NCBI GenBank assembly: GCA_945788625.1
Contig: CALZMQ010000020.1
Span: 1 to 64,000, forward strand
Source of the DNA: an uncultured Woeseiaceae bacterium
GTDB lineage: Bacteria > Pseudomonadota > Gammaproteobacteria > Steroidobacterales > Woeseiaceae
Length of the DNA: 64,000 nt
Reading direction: 5' to 3'
Part shown: piece by piece, positions 26,708 through 34,348 of the stretch
How the letters are laid out: each line of letters opens with the position of its first letter
How positions within the stretch are numbered: the first letter of the stretch is position 1
Program-made: the position numbers and the translations under genes
Notes under the pieces: model-generated
The model's database searches: none
The model's input: only the letters and a program-made list of their open reading frames with translations
What the model was told of the DNA's origin: nothing

Positions 26708-27079
26708 ATGACATATAAGCTAACAATTCACAAAAAGCCCACGTATCTACATATCATCGCCATTGGAGAGAACAGCTCAGAGAATGTTGCAAGATATCTG
26801 GAGGAAGTGCTTCTGAAATGCGAAGAAGCGGATTGTCATCGTGTGCTTATCGAAGAGCGCCTGGAAGGTCCCCGACTGAATACGCTCGAAGTGTTCCAGG
26901 TGGTATCTGCAGGAAGCGGCCGTGCTATTGGTAAGTTTCGCGCCATAGCATATGTAGATGTCAATGCAGACGGAGAATTGATGCAGTTTGCGGAAACTGT
27001 AGCGCTTAATCGAGCCATCCCTGTGAGTGTTTTCGCGACAGTAGCCGAAGCAGAACAATGGCTATTGGCTGAAGACTAG
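26708..27079 (+). CDS. Cassette 8: SpoIIAA/STAS-like protein
   Basis: The 123-residue protein alternates strands and helices in the manner of STAS or SpoIIAA-like domains: YLHIIAIGENSSENVARYLEEVLLKC, HRVLIEERLEGP, KFRAIAYVDVNADGELMQFAETVALNRAIPVSVF (in part), then an EAEQWLL helix, which is typical of SpoIIAA-like single-domain proteins. Members bind lipids or regulate kinases; no specific role can be given here. Confidence 0.65.
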   Translation: MTYKLTIHKKPTYLHIIAIGENSSENVARYLEEVLLKCEEADCHRVLIEERLEGPRLNTLEVFQVVSAGSGRAIGKFRAIAYVDVNADGELMQFAETVALNRAIPVSVFATVAEAEQWLLAED

Positions 27080-27087
27080 AGATGAGC

Positions 27088-27213
27088 CTAACAAGTCGCT
27101 GTAGCTGAAATGTCACGTTTGCACATTCGTCCTTCTGGGCGGGGATGAGGGATTCTTTGCAAGCGTTGCGGTCGGGCGTGCAAGCGCGCCACGCAGCTAA
27201 GCGCTGGCGTTAG
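27088..27213 (+). repeat. attC9 (divergent type)
   Basis: gcctaacaagtcgctgtagctg at the left and cgcagctaagcgctggcgttaggt at the right, 126 bases. Core sites are intact, but the inner sequence (gtttgcacattcgtccttctgggcggggatgag ...) is unrelated to the other attCs here, which points to a cassette of different origin. Confidence 0.85.
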
Positions 27214-27218
27214 GTAGC

Positions 27219-27605
27219 ATGAAAAACGCCGTCTTTTACGTGGGATTGGCCTTGCTATTTACGCATGAGCTTGACGCAATGCCAAATCATGAGTGGCGCT
27301 TACTTCCAATCTTGAATGCCTTGTCAGATTCCACAGGCGAAGCTGCCTTTCTTGTCGCGCATGTACCTCTTTTCGCGTTGGTCATCGCGTTTATCGCGAG
27401 TCTCAACCTCAAAGTGCGAGTTCGAGCCCGTAATATTTTCTGCGGATTTCTTATAATACATGCGGCGGTACACTACCTTTTTTCGGGAAATTCCGACTAC
27501 GAGTTCACGTCGCTATTCTCTTCACTGCTTATCTATGGTGCGGGTCTTTCTGGCGCGGTATTTTTGTTGTTGCCAAAGGTTGAAGGCAAACCAGATGCAG
27601 CCTGA
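27219..27605 (+). CDS. Cassette 9: membrane protein, DUF6713-like
   Basis: A 128-residue protein with FYVGLALLFTHELDAMPNHEWRLLPIL, a pattern I associate with DUF6713 proteins, and four hydrophobic stretches. Function unknown. The start ATG 27219 is 6 bases from the attC9 border. Its stop TGA forms part of the R'' of attC10. Confidence 0.7.
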   Translation: MKNAVFYVGLALLFTHELDAMPNHEWRLLPILNALSDSTGEAAFLVAHVPLFALVIAFIASLNLKVRVRARNIFCGFLIIHAAVHYLFSGNSDYEFTSLFSSLLIYGAGLSGAVFLLLPKVEGKPDAA

Positions 27606-27700
27606 CCATGCGCTGCACTTGCATGCCCGGCTTCCGTCACGGTTCTTGCATGGGCAAAAACCCCGCCGTAAGCTGGTCGTCAAGTTAGCTTAGACGTCAG
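27602..27700 (+). repeat. attC10 (short type, covarying cores)
   Basis: ctgaccatgcgctgcacttgc ... gttagcttagacgtcag, 99 bases. R'' (ctgac) and R' (gtcag) have both changed relative to ctaac/gttag so that pairing is kept, good evidence for a selected folded form. Confidence 0.9.
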
Positions 27701-27714
27701 GCGCACCTCCAGCC

Positions 27715-28215
27715 ATGCAGCCAATCTTCTATCGAGTCGGAATACCTGCCGACGGCTGGTTTGCGGTTATGGGTCGACCGGTAGCTGGCGAGTATGCGGA
27801 TGAGGAGTTCGCCGCACTGGCAAACGCTGGATTCTGCGAGGTGGTTTCTCTCCTTGAGGTCGGAGAAGCGTTTGAACTTGGGCTAGAGGCAGAGCGCTCG
27901 CTTTGTGTGGGTGCCGGAATGAGTTTCAGATCGCTGCCGATCCCGGATCGAGGCATTCCGTCGTCAGTTGGTGAGTTCCGGGATCTCAGTCTATCCATTT
28001 ATCAGCGGACTGCGAAAGGGCAGCATACGGCGATTCACTGCCGGGCCGGCATCGGCCGTTCGGGTCTGCTTGCTGCCGCAGTTTTGCTCCATCATGGCCT
28101 TGATGCCGAAGAAGCGTTTCGCGCTGTGTCGAACGCGCGCGGTCTTGAGGTTCCTGACACGCCCGAACAGATGCAATGGCTGCATCGACACCAGCATACG
28201 ATTCGAGAAGGCTAG
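27715..28215 (+). CDS. Cassette 10: dual-specificity/tyrosine phosphatase
   Basis: The 166-residue protein carries the cysteine-phosphatase loop HCRAGIGRSG (108-117) with nucleophile Cys109 and Arg115, and a likely general acid Asp78 in PIPDRGIP. Such enzymes remove phosphate from proteins or small phospho-compounds in the cytoplasm. The fold is complete, so the cassette product is probably active. Start ATG 27715 is 15 bases after attC10. Confidence 0.9.
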   Translation: MQPIFYRVGIPADGWFAVMGRPVAGEYADEEFAALANAGFCEVVSLLEVGEAFELGLEAERSLCVGAGMSFRSLPIPDRGIPSSVGEFRDLSLSIYQRTAKGQHTAIHCRAGIGRSGLLAAAVLLHHGLDAEEAFRAVSNARGLEVPDTPEQMQWLHRHQHTIREG

Positions 28216-28220
28216 TATGC

Positions 28221-28319
28221 GTGACAGCGCGCTGCACTTGCACGCCTGCTGCCGCCATATTGCTTGCAAACAATAACCTTCGCGCCGTACGCTGGGCGTC
28301 AAGTTACCTCAGACATTAG
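28221..28319 (+). repeat. attC11 (short type, decayed R')
   Basis: gtgacagcgcgctgcacttgc at the left and gttacctcagacattag at the right: exactly 99 bases, like the intact short sites, but R' is attag and L' has acctc. Probably a poor recombination substrate. Confidence 0.75.
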
Positions 28320-28340
28320 CCCGCGCAGGATACCAATCCG

Positions 28341-28595
28341 ATGATTGAGACTATCGCGATCTGCTACGCCGTCATCTCGCTCGTCGCGACCGTACTCCTG
28401 GCGGCGTCTGGATACTATGAGATCGGAAGGAAACTCACGCTGATCGCGCTTGTTTGGCTACTGCCTGTTCTTGGCGCGATCGTTGTCCTCGTATTTCATT
28501 CGGTAGTTCACACGAACATGACAACACGCCCGCAACCTTACCGCGCGTCAGACAATAACGACGACATTATTGCCGACATCGTGGACATTGACTAA
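28341..28595 (+). CDS. Cassette 11: two-helix membrane protein
   Basis: An 84-residue protein with two helices (IAICYAVISLVATVLLAASGYY and LTLIALVWLLPVLGAIVVLVFH) and an acidic tail (DNNDDIIADIVDID). The WLLPVLGAIVVL pattern recalls PLDc_N-type membrane modules, but no catalytic domain follows. Function unknown. Confidence 0.65.
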   Translation: MIETIAICYAVISLVATVLLAASGYYEIGRKLTLIALVWLLPVLGAIVVLVFHSVVHTNMTTRPQPYRASDNNDDIIADIVDID

Positions 28596-28612
28596 GCGTG
28601 TGTGCGCAAGCG

Positions 28613-28709
28613 AGAACGGCGTTACTTTTGCAGGTTCGGATTCCGTCGCGGTTCTTGCAGCGCCAATAACGCTGTCGTAAGCTCCTCTTCAAATTCGTCT
28701 AAACGTCAG
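28613..28709 (+). repeat. attC12 (short type, strongly decayed)
   Basis: agaacggcgttacttttgcagg ... aaattcgtctaaacgtcag. The central ttccgtcgcggttcttgcag and cgctgtcgtaagct still match the short type, and the length (97) is kept, but both L boxes are eroded. Confidence 0.65.
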
Positions 28710-28729
28710 ACATCAGGGCGGACCGTCTC

Positions 28730-29173
28730 ATGACTTACCGACTTGCCACAATCGCAGCTGCTTTTCTGTTGTTAATCGTCGGCTTCTTAGCCGTTGGAAT
28801 GATGACGGACGCCAACTACGTCAAGGTTTTTGAGCCTACCGACGAGGATCGACGTGCCGCGGCTGCTTATCAACTAAATCGAGGCTTGCCGCGTGACCTG
28901 GGGAATGGCACCAGGTTGGAGGGTGTCACCGCTGTCAGCGGCGGCATCCAATTCCAGTTTACGATGCTCGAATTTTCGGGTTCCGAGATCGACCCAGCCG
29001 AATTGCACGATTTCGTTTACGAAACAAGTCGAAACGATGTTTGCAGTAATCCGCAGCTTTTGGCAGTTCTGGTAGAGGATCGCATGTTTGTAGAGGCGCA
29101 GTATCGTGCGAACGATGGCGGGTTTTTGACGTCCGTTCGCATAGATCAAACATCGTGCCGTGAGGATGCCTGA
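28730..29173 (+). CDS. Cassette 12: protein with N-terminal membrane anchor, unknown
   Basis: The 147-residue protein begins with a hydrophobic segment ([21 protein letters not shown]) that may be a signal anchor or uncleaved signal, followed by a soluble domain with two cysteines in the second half ([20 protein letters not shown]) suited to a periplasmic disulfide. No family recognised. The stop TGA sits in gcctgac, which looks like an R'' core with no attC after it. Confidence 0.65.
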   Translation: MTYRLATIAAAFLLLIVGFLAVGMMTDANYVKVFEPTDEDRRAAAAYQLNRGLPRDLGNGTRLEGVTAVSGGIQFQFTMLEFSGSEIDPAELHDFVYETSRNDVCSNPQLLAVLVEDRMFVEAQYRANDGGFLTSVRIDQTSCREDA

Positions 29174-29186
29174 CAAAGCACATTCA

Positions 29187-29708
29187 ATGCCTACCGTCAC
29201 CCGAGTCATCCAGGCCGATATCACCACCTTACACGTCGATGCAATTGTCAATGCGGCAAACTCGTCGTTGCTGGGCGGCGGTGGCGTCGACGGTGCAATT
29301 CACCGTGCGGCCGGCCCTGACCTGCTTCGCGAATGCCGGCTCCTCGGCGGCTGCGAGACCGGCGAGGCCAAGATCACCAAGGGCTATCGCCTCCCGGCAA
29401 GCTATGTAATTCATACCGTCGGGCCGGTATGGAACGGAGGCGACCGGTCGGAAGAGCTGCTCCTCCGATCCTGTTATGAGAGTTCGATGGCCATCGCATT
29501 CGACCGAGGTTTCTCGACTATCGCGTTTCCGAGTATCAGCACCGGAATTTATGGCTACCCGATTGAACTGGCTGCGGAGATTGCCACAACGACAATCCGC
29601 GACCTGGTGAATGCGCCCGGGACCAAGCTCACCGAGGTAACCTTCTGCTGCTTCTCGGCTGAGGACCTTAGCGTTTACGAACAGCTACTTGCGGCGAGTG
29701 CAGACTAA
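29187..29708 (+). CDS. Cassette 13: macrodomain protein (YmdB-like)
   Basis: The 173-residue protein is a macrodomain of the YmdB type, which hydrolyses O-acetyl-ADP-ribose and can remove ADP-ribose from proteins. Visible: [23 protein letters not shown] (pieces of residues 21-43, with Asn25 and Asp35 in the active-site positions) and [12 protein letters not shown] (114-125). ATG 29187 is preferred to the start at 29160, which overlaps the previous gene. No clear attC separates it from cassette 12. Confidence 0.9.
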   Translation: MPTVTRVIQADITTLHVDAIVNAANSSLLGGGGVDGAIHRAAGPDLLRECRLLGGCETGEAKITKGYRLPASYVIHTVGPVWNGGDRSEELLLRSCYESSMAIAFDRGFSTIAFPSISTGIYGYPIELAAEIATTTIRDLVNAPGTKLTEVTFCCFSAEDLSVYEQLLAASAD

Positions 29709-29800
29709 CATTGTGCTGCCCATGAGGAGCCGGGTAGAGCGCTGTGCTTGCCGCAGGCTGGCACGAAGTGCGCCATAAATTGTTACCATTGAACCAAGAC
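29705..29800 (+). repeat. attC13 relic
   Basis: ctaacattgtgctgcccatg at 29705 looks like a left arm (ctaacaatgcgctgcacttg elsewhere), and gcttgccgcaggctgg lies inside. No R' core is recognisable up to the next gene, so the right half is lost; the end given is approximate. The 159-base gap to the next start holds no other feature I can support. Confidence 0.45.
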
Positions 29801-29867
29801 GAGATGTGGCTCGAAATTTGCCCCAATGGCCTCTTAAACAGTCCTCAACGTTCGACACGTTCTTGCC

Positions 29868-30194
29868 GTGAACGATTTGGCGGCATCGACCGACTACTTT
29901 GTATCGGTGCTGGGTTTCAAAAAGGATTTCAGTCTTGACGGCTGGGAGTTCCTGTCGTTCGGGCGCTTCCGACTGATGCTGGGTGAATGTCCGGATGACC
30001 TTCCCGCCTCGGAAACGAATAGCCATTCCTTCTTCGCTCATGTCCTTGTCGACGATGCGAACAGCCTCTATTCCAGGTTCAAGTCCAACGGCGCCACTTT
30101 CAGCGCCGATATTGAAGACAAGCCCTGGGGGCTCCGGGAGTTCTGCGTCGCGACGCCTGACGGTCATCGGATTGTGTTTGCCCAGGAATTATAG
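29868..30194 (+). CDS. Cassette 14: VOC/glyoxalase-family protein, possibly truncated start
   Basis: A VOC-fold protein (NDLAASTDYFVSVLGF at the start, FFAHVLVDDANSLYSRF and EFCVATPDGHRIVF later), probably metal-binding; substrate unknown. From GTG 29868 it has 108 residues. The frame is open upstream to a TAA at 29835 or so and encodes family-like residues LNVRHVLA before the GTG, but there is no start codon for them. The normal N-terminus may have been lost, or an unusual start is used. Confidence 0.7.
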   Translation: MNDLAASTDYFVSVLGFKKDFSLDGWEFLSFGRFRLMLGECPDDLPASETNSHSFFAHVLVDDANSLYSRFKSNGATFSADIEDKPWGLREFCVATPDGHRIVFAQEL

Positions 30195-30205
30195 GGTTGA
30201 GCCGG

Positions 30206-30303
30206 CTGACAATGCGCCGCGGTTACACCTTGGCTAATGGCACGGCGCTTGCAGAAGCAGGAATGCTGCCATAAGGTATATTTCTAGTTGGCTTCGTCGT
30301 CGA
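30206..30303 (+). repeat. attC14 relic (short type)
   Basis: ctgacaatgcgccgcggttac at the left, and ctagttggcttcgtcgtcgag at the right aligning with caagttagcttagacgttagg. Length is 98, as for intact short sites. Central sequence is largely unrelated. Confidence 0.6.
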
Positions 30304-30315
30304 GGTGCACATCAA

Positions 30316-30669
30316 TTGCGCCAGGCCAGTTTGATAATCGCTGTTCTCATGTTGTCGGGTTGCGACTTCGAAATACCACATGGGATAGACGAGAAGTTCG
30401 GGGACCAGCACTTCAAGTCCGCCGTGTCGGCGATAGAACTGCACAAGACCAGGCACGGGAATTATCCTTCGTCGCTCGAGGAACTGGAATACCTCGGCGA
30501 CTGGGACGAGATATGGCTGAATTCGGTGAGCTACGAAAAAGCGGGTTCCGGCTACAATCTCTATATCGAACGTGGCTGGGTTGGAGAGCCGTCGCTCGAG
30601 CTTCCCGAGGGTTACAAAACAGGACTCGGTCTGTTGGATAGCAATGTTACATGGGTTGTGGAGCGATAG
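30316..30669 (+). CDS. Cassette 15: small lipoprotein
   Basis: A 117-residue lipoprotein: signal QASLIIAVLMLSGC with lipobox LSGC, then AIELHKTRHGNYPSSLEELEYLGD, which resembles the region of pseudopilin-like proteins where helix meets globular domain. TTG at 30316 is the only start that gives the signal peptide and lies 12 bases from the attC relic. Function unknown. Confidence 0.7.
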   Translation: MRQASLIIAVLMLSGCDFEIPHGIDEKFGDQHFKSAVSAIELHKTRHGNYPSSLEELEYLGDWDEIWLNSVSYEKAGSGYNLYIERGWVGEPSLELPEGYKTGLGLLDSNVTWVVER

Positions 30670-30672
30670 TCG

Positions 30673-31023
30673 GTGCATCCTCAGTGCCCAAACTGCGGCT
30701 CCACGGTCGACATACGACCCGCCTACAAGGCGTACAATTACAAAGGTGCGTTCCCAAAGGGACAGGGGGTACGGTGCCGTGCATGCAAGTCAATTCTGAA
30801 ATTCTCCCGGACTCGTGCCTATCTCGTGAAGTTTCTACCGACCCTGTTGCTCATTCCATTCATTTGGTATCGGGATACTTCAGTGATGCTTCGTACCGTT
30901 GTTGGCATCATCGCTGTCGGGCCTCTGCTGATATCCTCGGCGTTCCTGTTCCCGCAGCTTTTTGATCTAAGAGCTGCCGAGCCGTTTGAGGACATTGAGT
31001 CCGATGATGAACTGTTCGAGTAG
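30673..31023 (+). CDS. Zinc-ribbon membrane protein, unknown
   Basis: The 116-residue protein starts with HPQCPNCGS and has VRCRACKSILKF, together a four-cysteine zinc ribbon (about residues 4-40), then two membrane helices (LVKFLPTLLLIPFIWY and VVGIIAVGPLLISSAFLF) and an acidic tail. It starts with GTG 3 bases after the preceding stop, so the two genes are likely one cassette or an operon. No family named. Confidence 0.65.
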   Translation: MHPQCPNCGSTVDIRPAYKAYNYKGAFPKGQGVRCRACKSILKFSRTRAYLVKFLPTLLLIPFIWYRDTSVMLRTVVGIIAVGPLLISSAFLFPQLFDLRAAEPFEDIESDDELFE

Positions 31024-31537
31024 TAGCGGGCACCGCTTTGCCGCGAAAACAAGCGAAATAGCTGCCATCGTTTCGACCGCAGCATTCGGTGCCACAGGCT
31101 GTGTGTACCAGGATCTCAGCGATACCTGCACGTTCGCATCGGGCACGCCACTCTATCAACTCGCCGCTTACGAACTGGGGCTGGTTATCGGTTCCACGCA
31201 GTTCTCGGACACCGACCCGCCGTTCCTGGTCTTGTACGGTCCCGATGGCGAGGCCATCCTGGATGTCGATCTTGTTGCCCGCCCGGCAAGGGCGGGTACG
31301 CCCCGAGCCGCGCCAGGACAGCGTTGCATGAAAGCCGAAGTTCGTTCGTTTGACCTCGCGGTAGACGCTGGCAAGTGGTCTTCCTACTGGGCATCGGCGA
31401 AGGAACACAGGGAATTCTCGGCGGGTGTCGCCGTTCCGGGTCTTGAGCCTCCCGTTCGCGCTCGATCGTTCGGGTTTGCTTTCCTGTCGAAATCGACCGG
31501 TGAATCGGTCGCGTCCTGTGGCTGTTTCGCCCAATGA
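31004..31537 (+). CDS. Putative exported or lipid-anchored protein, unknown
   Basis: About 177 residues from ATG 31004 (ATG 31007 is equally possible; both overlap the previous gene by about 20 bases). A hydrophobic stretch EIAAIVSTAAFGATGC could be a lipoprotein signal with Cys near residue 33. The rest, for example QLAAYELGLVIGSTQF and EGEAILDVDLVARP-like segments, matches nothing I know. The start is uncertain. Confidence 0.5.
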   Translation: MMNCSSSSGHRFAAKTSEIAAIVSTAAFGATGCVYQDLSDTCTFASGTPLYQLAAYELGLVIGSTQFSDTDPPFLVLYGPDGEAILDVDLVARPARAGTPRAAPGQRCMKAEVRSFDLAVDAGKWSSYWASAKEHREFSAGVAVPGLEPPVRARSFGFAFLSKSTGESVASCGCFAQ

Positions 31538-31878
31538 AGCGTGCAATCGTTTTCATGTTCTTCGTGAGCACCGCAATCGCGGCGCGCATCGATGCACCGC
31601 CGCCCTATGAGGGAGTGCTCTACTGGGACGGCGAGCGTATTGAGTTTCGGCGTTGCGGTCTTGATGAGAGGCACCTGGTCGATGCGTCCTTTTCGATTCT
31701 GGATACCGTCGACCAGTATCGCCAGACGCATCGCGCGAATGCCTCGAATTCGCTATACGTCCGCTTCAACGGTAAGTTCATCACGAATACTGCTGAATCG
31801 TCGAATCCCGGCGCAGTTGTTGTACGAATCACTGACTTGCTCTCGTTTGACATCGCCGTGCCAGCGTCTTGCACCTGA
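31534..31878 (+). CDS. Small secreted protein, unknown
   Basis: A 114-residue protein with a signal peptide MKRAIVFMFFVSTAIAARID; the mature part has single cysteines near the middle (FRRCGLD) and at the end (VPASCT) that could form a disulfide. It overlaps the preceding gene by four bases (ATGA), so both are translated together. Function unknown. Confidence 0.6.
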   Translation: MKRAIVFMFFVSTAIAARIDAPPPYEGVLYWDGERIEFRRCGLDERHLVDASFSILDTVDQYRQTHRANASNSLYVRFNGKFITNTAESSNPGAVVVRITDLLSFDIAVPASCT

Positions 31879-31889
31879 AGAAGGCGCAC

Positions 31890-31987
31890 CTGGCGATGCG
31901 CCGCCACTGCATATCTATGTTCTGCCACGGATCTTGCAAAGGAAAAAACACCGCCGTAAGCTGGCCACAATCCAGCTCAAACGTCAG
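31890..31987 (+). repeat. attC15 relic (short type)
   Basis: ctggcgatgcgccgccactgcat at the left, and cgccgtaagctggccacaatccagctcaaacgtcag at the right; the centre cacggatcttgcaaagg keeps the short-type pattern and the length is 98. Core sites are mutated. Confidence 0.65.
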
Positions 31988-31995
31988 GTGTCACA

Positions 31996-32538
31996 TTGAG
32001 TAATGACGGTCGAATAGACTACTCGGGTTATTCTTACCGGGAACTCCTGGAAGCGCTCAACAACATCAATTCGAAGAAGTACCCCAGGAACTACGCGAAT
32101 CTCCAGGCAGCGTTAGAAAAAATCGGTCCTGCCCAGCGGGACGCATTGGCGCAAGGCATCCCGCCGGATCCACTTCCCGACGATAAAGGCCCGGTTTTCA
32201 AGAGCGAAGCCGACGACGTTCAGTCGGATCCGGATGTCCGTCGCATCAATCATCTGGTAACGGCAATCGCGGTCGCCGGGATTAGCGCCTACTTGCTTTG
32301 GGTGAACGATGTGACGCTACCTTTTGGTGAGCCGCTCACGATATCGTTGTCCGGAATCGGCGAAACTCTCGGCTACCTGGCGTTTCTGTTCGCGGTCGCA
32401 GTCCCGGCGGTGTTCGCGCTCGACTATGTCGATCATCGGGACAACGGAAAAACGTATTTGCTTTTCGCGATGTTTGCCGAATCAATCGCAGTTTGTTTGA
32501 TAATATTCGCTTCGGTTATCAACGCATCACCGGCTTAG
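31996..32538 (+). CDS. Cassette 16: membrane protein with soluble N-terminal domain
   Basis: 180 residues: an N-terminal domain (YSGYSYRELLEALNNINSKKYPRNY, then LQAALEKIGPAQRDAL) of a kind found in front of small membrane proteins, followed by three hydrophobic helices after about residue 85. Function unknown. TTG 31996 lies nine bases from the attC relic and no ATG or GTG would include the conserved-looking N-terminus. Confidence 0.65.
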   Translation: MSNDGRIDYSGYSYRELLEALNNINSKKYPRNYANLQAALEKIGPAQRDALAQGIPPDPLPDDKGPVFKSEADDVQSDPDVRRINHLVTAIAVAGISAYLLWVNDVTLPFGEPLTISLSGIGETLGYLAFLFAVAVPAVFALDYVDHRDNGKTYLLFAMFAESIAVCLIIFASVINASPA

Positions 32539-32629
32539 CGAGGAGCAAAGAATGGGGTACATGCCGATTAAGATGCTCTGGATTCCTTGCGTAGTCGAAC
32601 CAATTCCTCAGTCAATACGAGAACATACA

Positions 32630-33094
32630 GTGAGACTAAAAAGAGCAGTTGCAATCTTCGCCGTTCTTCTCCTCGGTCCGGTCGCACATGGCGGCGCCTG
32701 GGACACAGGTCCATTCGACAATGACGATGCCCTCGATTGGGTTTGGGAACTCGAGGAAAGCACCGACTTGTCGGTCGTCAAAGCTGCGCTGGAAGCTGTA
32801 AGCAAATCAGGCTCTTACATCGAGGCGCCAACGGCATCTGCTGCACTTGCGGCGGCGGAAGTGGTTGCTGCATTGAAAGGTAATCCGCACGCCCAACTGC
32901 CCGAAGAGGTAACGGCCTGGGCCGATGCACGCAGTCTCGGCGGCAATGAGGATCTGGTTGCTCTCGCAATTGAAGTGGTCGAGCGCGTTCAGGATTCCAG
33001 TGATTCCGAGCTGGCTCAGCTCTGGTCAGACTCTGAAGAATTGCGCGACTCTTGGGCAGCCGGGCTGGCCGATTTAGAGAAACGTCTCCAGTAG
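32630..33094 (+). CDS. DUF4259-family exported protein
   Basis: The 154-residue protein from GTG 32630 has a signal peptide (LKRAVAIFAVLLLGPVAHGG) followed by AWDTGPFDNDDALDWVWEL and AAAEVVAALKG, the hallmark of DUF4259. Function unknown; most DUF4259 proteins are cytoplasmic, so export is unusual. An in-frame ATG at 32552 would add a long non-signal extension and is rejected. Confidence 0.75.
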   Translation: MRLKRAVAIFAVLLLGPVAHGGAWDTGPFDNDDALDWVWELEESTDLSVVKAALEAVSKSGSYIEAPTASAALAAAEVVAALKGNPHAQLPEEVTAWADARSLGGNEDLVALAIEVVERVQDSSDSELAQLWSDSEELRDSWAAGLADLEKRLQ

Positions 33095-33222
33095 CATCTT
33101 TTGCTAATGCAGTTCGTCCGTGCATCCCGCTTTTGTTCCCGGCAAGTGTGCGGGCAGAGTTCTTGCATCGATAAGGCACTGGTCAGATACTGGGTGGAGG
33201 CCAGCTTACGGGACCAGTCGCC
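33095..33222. other. Spacer with possible attC relic
   Basis: The stretch has tgctaatgcagttcgtccgtgcat near its start, gttcttgcat in the middle and ggccagcttacgggaccagtcgcc at the end, loosely following the short attC pattern. Too eroded to call firmly. Confidence 0.3.
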
Positions 33223-33633
33223 ATGCTGAGATTCGGTACCTTTAGTCTCATTTCCTGCGCTTTGATTGGCTGCGCTTCCGGCGGCGGGGGACTGGCTGAC
33301 TGTGCCAGGTCGCTGTGCGGCTGCGACAAACCGTATACCCGGACAGTCGTGTTTCAACTCGCAAACAAGGACTCGTCCCCGGTAAGTGGTGCGACGTTGA
33401 TCTGCTTCGACAATTACGAGTCGTTCGGGACCACAAATCACGAAGGCGTTCTGCGGGTTCGAGTCCAGGGACGGACCAGTCCCGGTTGCGGTTTCCACGC
33501 GGACTGCAAAACGGCATTTTTTCAGACAGAGGAACACGGCTGGGAGCGCCCATTCTGGTTGCACCGCGCGGTTCGTGGGGAAGAGATCGACGCCGTAGAG
33601 CGCAGCATCAAAGTCAGCGTGGAGCGTGAATAA
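33223..33633 (+). CDS. Lipoprotein, unknown
   Basis: 136 residues with a lipoprotein signal MLRFGTFSLISCALIGCASGGGG (lipobox LIGC, Cys17) and a mature part with many cysteines (C27, C32, C34 region CARSLCGCDKP, later GCGFHADCKT), suggesting disulfides in the envelope. The segment VVFQLANKDSSPVSGATL looks like a beta-sandwich start of the carboxypeptidase-regulatory type. No family named. Confidence 0.6.
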   Translation: MLRFGTFSLISCALIGCASGGGGLADCARSLCGCDKPYTRTVVFQLANKDSSPVSGATLICFDNYESFGTTNHEGVLRVRVQGRTSPGCGFHADCKTAFFQTEEHGWERPFWLHRAVRGEEIDAVERSIKVSVERE

Positions 33634-33639
33634 ATGACC

Positions 33640-33727
33640 CTGGTCACCGCGCCAACCGAATGGCCATCGCCTTGCAATCGCAGCATTCGTGCCAGACACT
33701 GGTCTGCAAGGTGGTTCAGACGCTGAG
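33640..33727 (+). repeat. attC16 relic
   Basis: The right end ggtggttcagacgctgag aligns with agttagcttagacgttag; the centre has ccttgcaatcgcagcattcgtgcc. The left arm is unclear, so the start is approximate. Confidence 0.45.
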
Positions 33728-33736
33728 CAAAACTCG

Positions 33737-34348
33737 ATGCATGCCATGATTTTCGACATCGACGGTACGCTTATTCAATCCGCAGCGGTTGATGACGACC
33801 TGTACAGGAAATCAGTACATGCCGTGCTGGGATCGGTGGTATTTCGCCAGTCCTTGCACGAATACGACTATGTAACCGACTCAGGGGTCTTGTCGCAGCT
33901 TCTCGTTGATAACTCGATTCCTCCTCGACCGGACCCCACTGCGGAAATCAGAACTCATTTCGTCAACGCCTTGCGTGCGCACATTGCCGCTAATGGTCCG
34001 TTTCAAGAAGTGCCCGGCGCCAGGGAAATGTTGCAGTCGCTGGCGAGGTCGGAGGAGCATGCCGTCGCAATTGCAACCGGCGGTTGGACCGAGAGTGCAA
34101 TACTCAAGCTGGACTCGGCCGGATTCGACAGCCCTGCAATTCCCCTGGCAACGGCCGACGACTCGTGGGACAGGACCGTGATAATGCGAAAAGCGCTGTC
34201 GCGTCTCGGCACGGACTTCGATTCGATTACTTATTACGGAGACGGACCGTGGGATCGGGACGCCTGCCGTGCGCTCGGTTGGCAATTCGTCGCGGTAGGT
34301 CCGGTCCTGGGCGGGTTGGAGTCATACCGTGGCCTGCGAGTCGCCTGA
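33737..34348 (+). CDS. Cassette 17: HAD-family hydrolase
   Basis: The 203-residue protein has the HAD nucleophile motif IFDIDGT (Asp7, Asp9), a helical cap, motif II region AIATGGWTESA and motif IV YYGDGPWDRDA. It resembles phosphoglycolate phosphatase-like enzymes that dephosphorylate small metabolites; substrate unknown. ATG 33737 (or 33746) is chosen because the frame upstream of it reads through the attC relic. Confidence 0.85.
   Translation: MHAMIFDIDGTLIQSAAVDDDLYRKSVHAVLGSVVFRQSLHEYDYVTDSGVLSQLLVDNSIPPRPDPTAEIRTHFVNALRAHIAANGPFQEVPGAREMLQSLARSEEHAVAIATGGWTESAILKLDSAGFDSPAIPLATADDSWDRTVIMRKALSRLGTDFDSITYYGDGPWDRDACRALGWQFVAVGPVLGGLESYRGLRVA

Noticed and set aside
22175..28319. CRISPR array
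   Set aside because: The repeats are about 100 bases long with internal symmetry and are separated by whole genes, not by short unique spacers; no cas gene is present. They fit attC sites.
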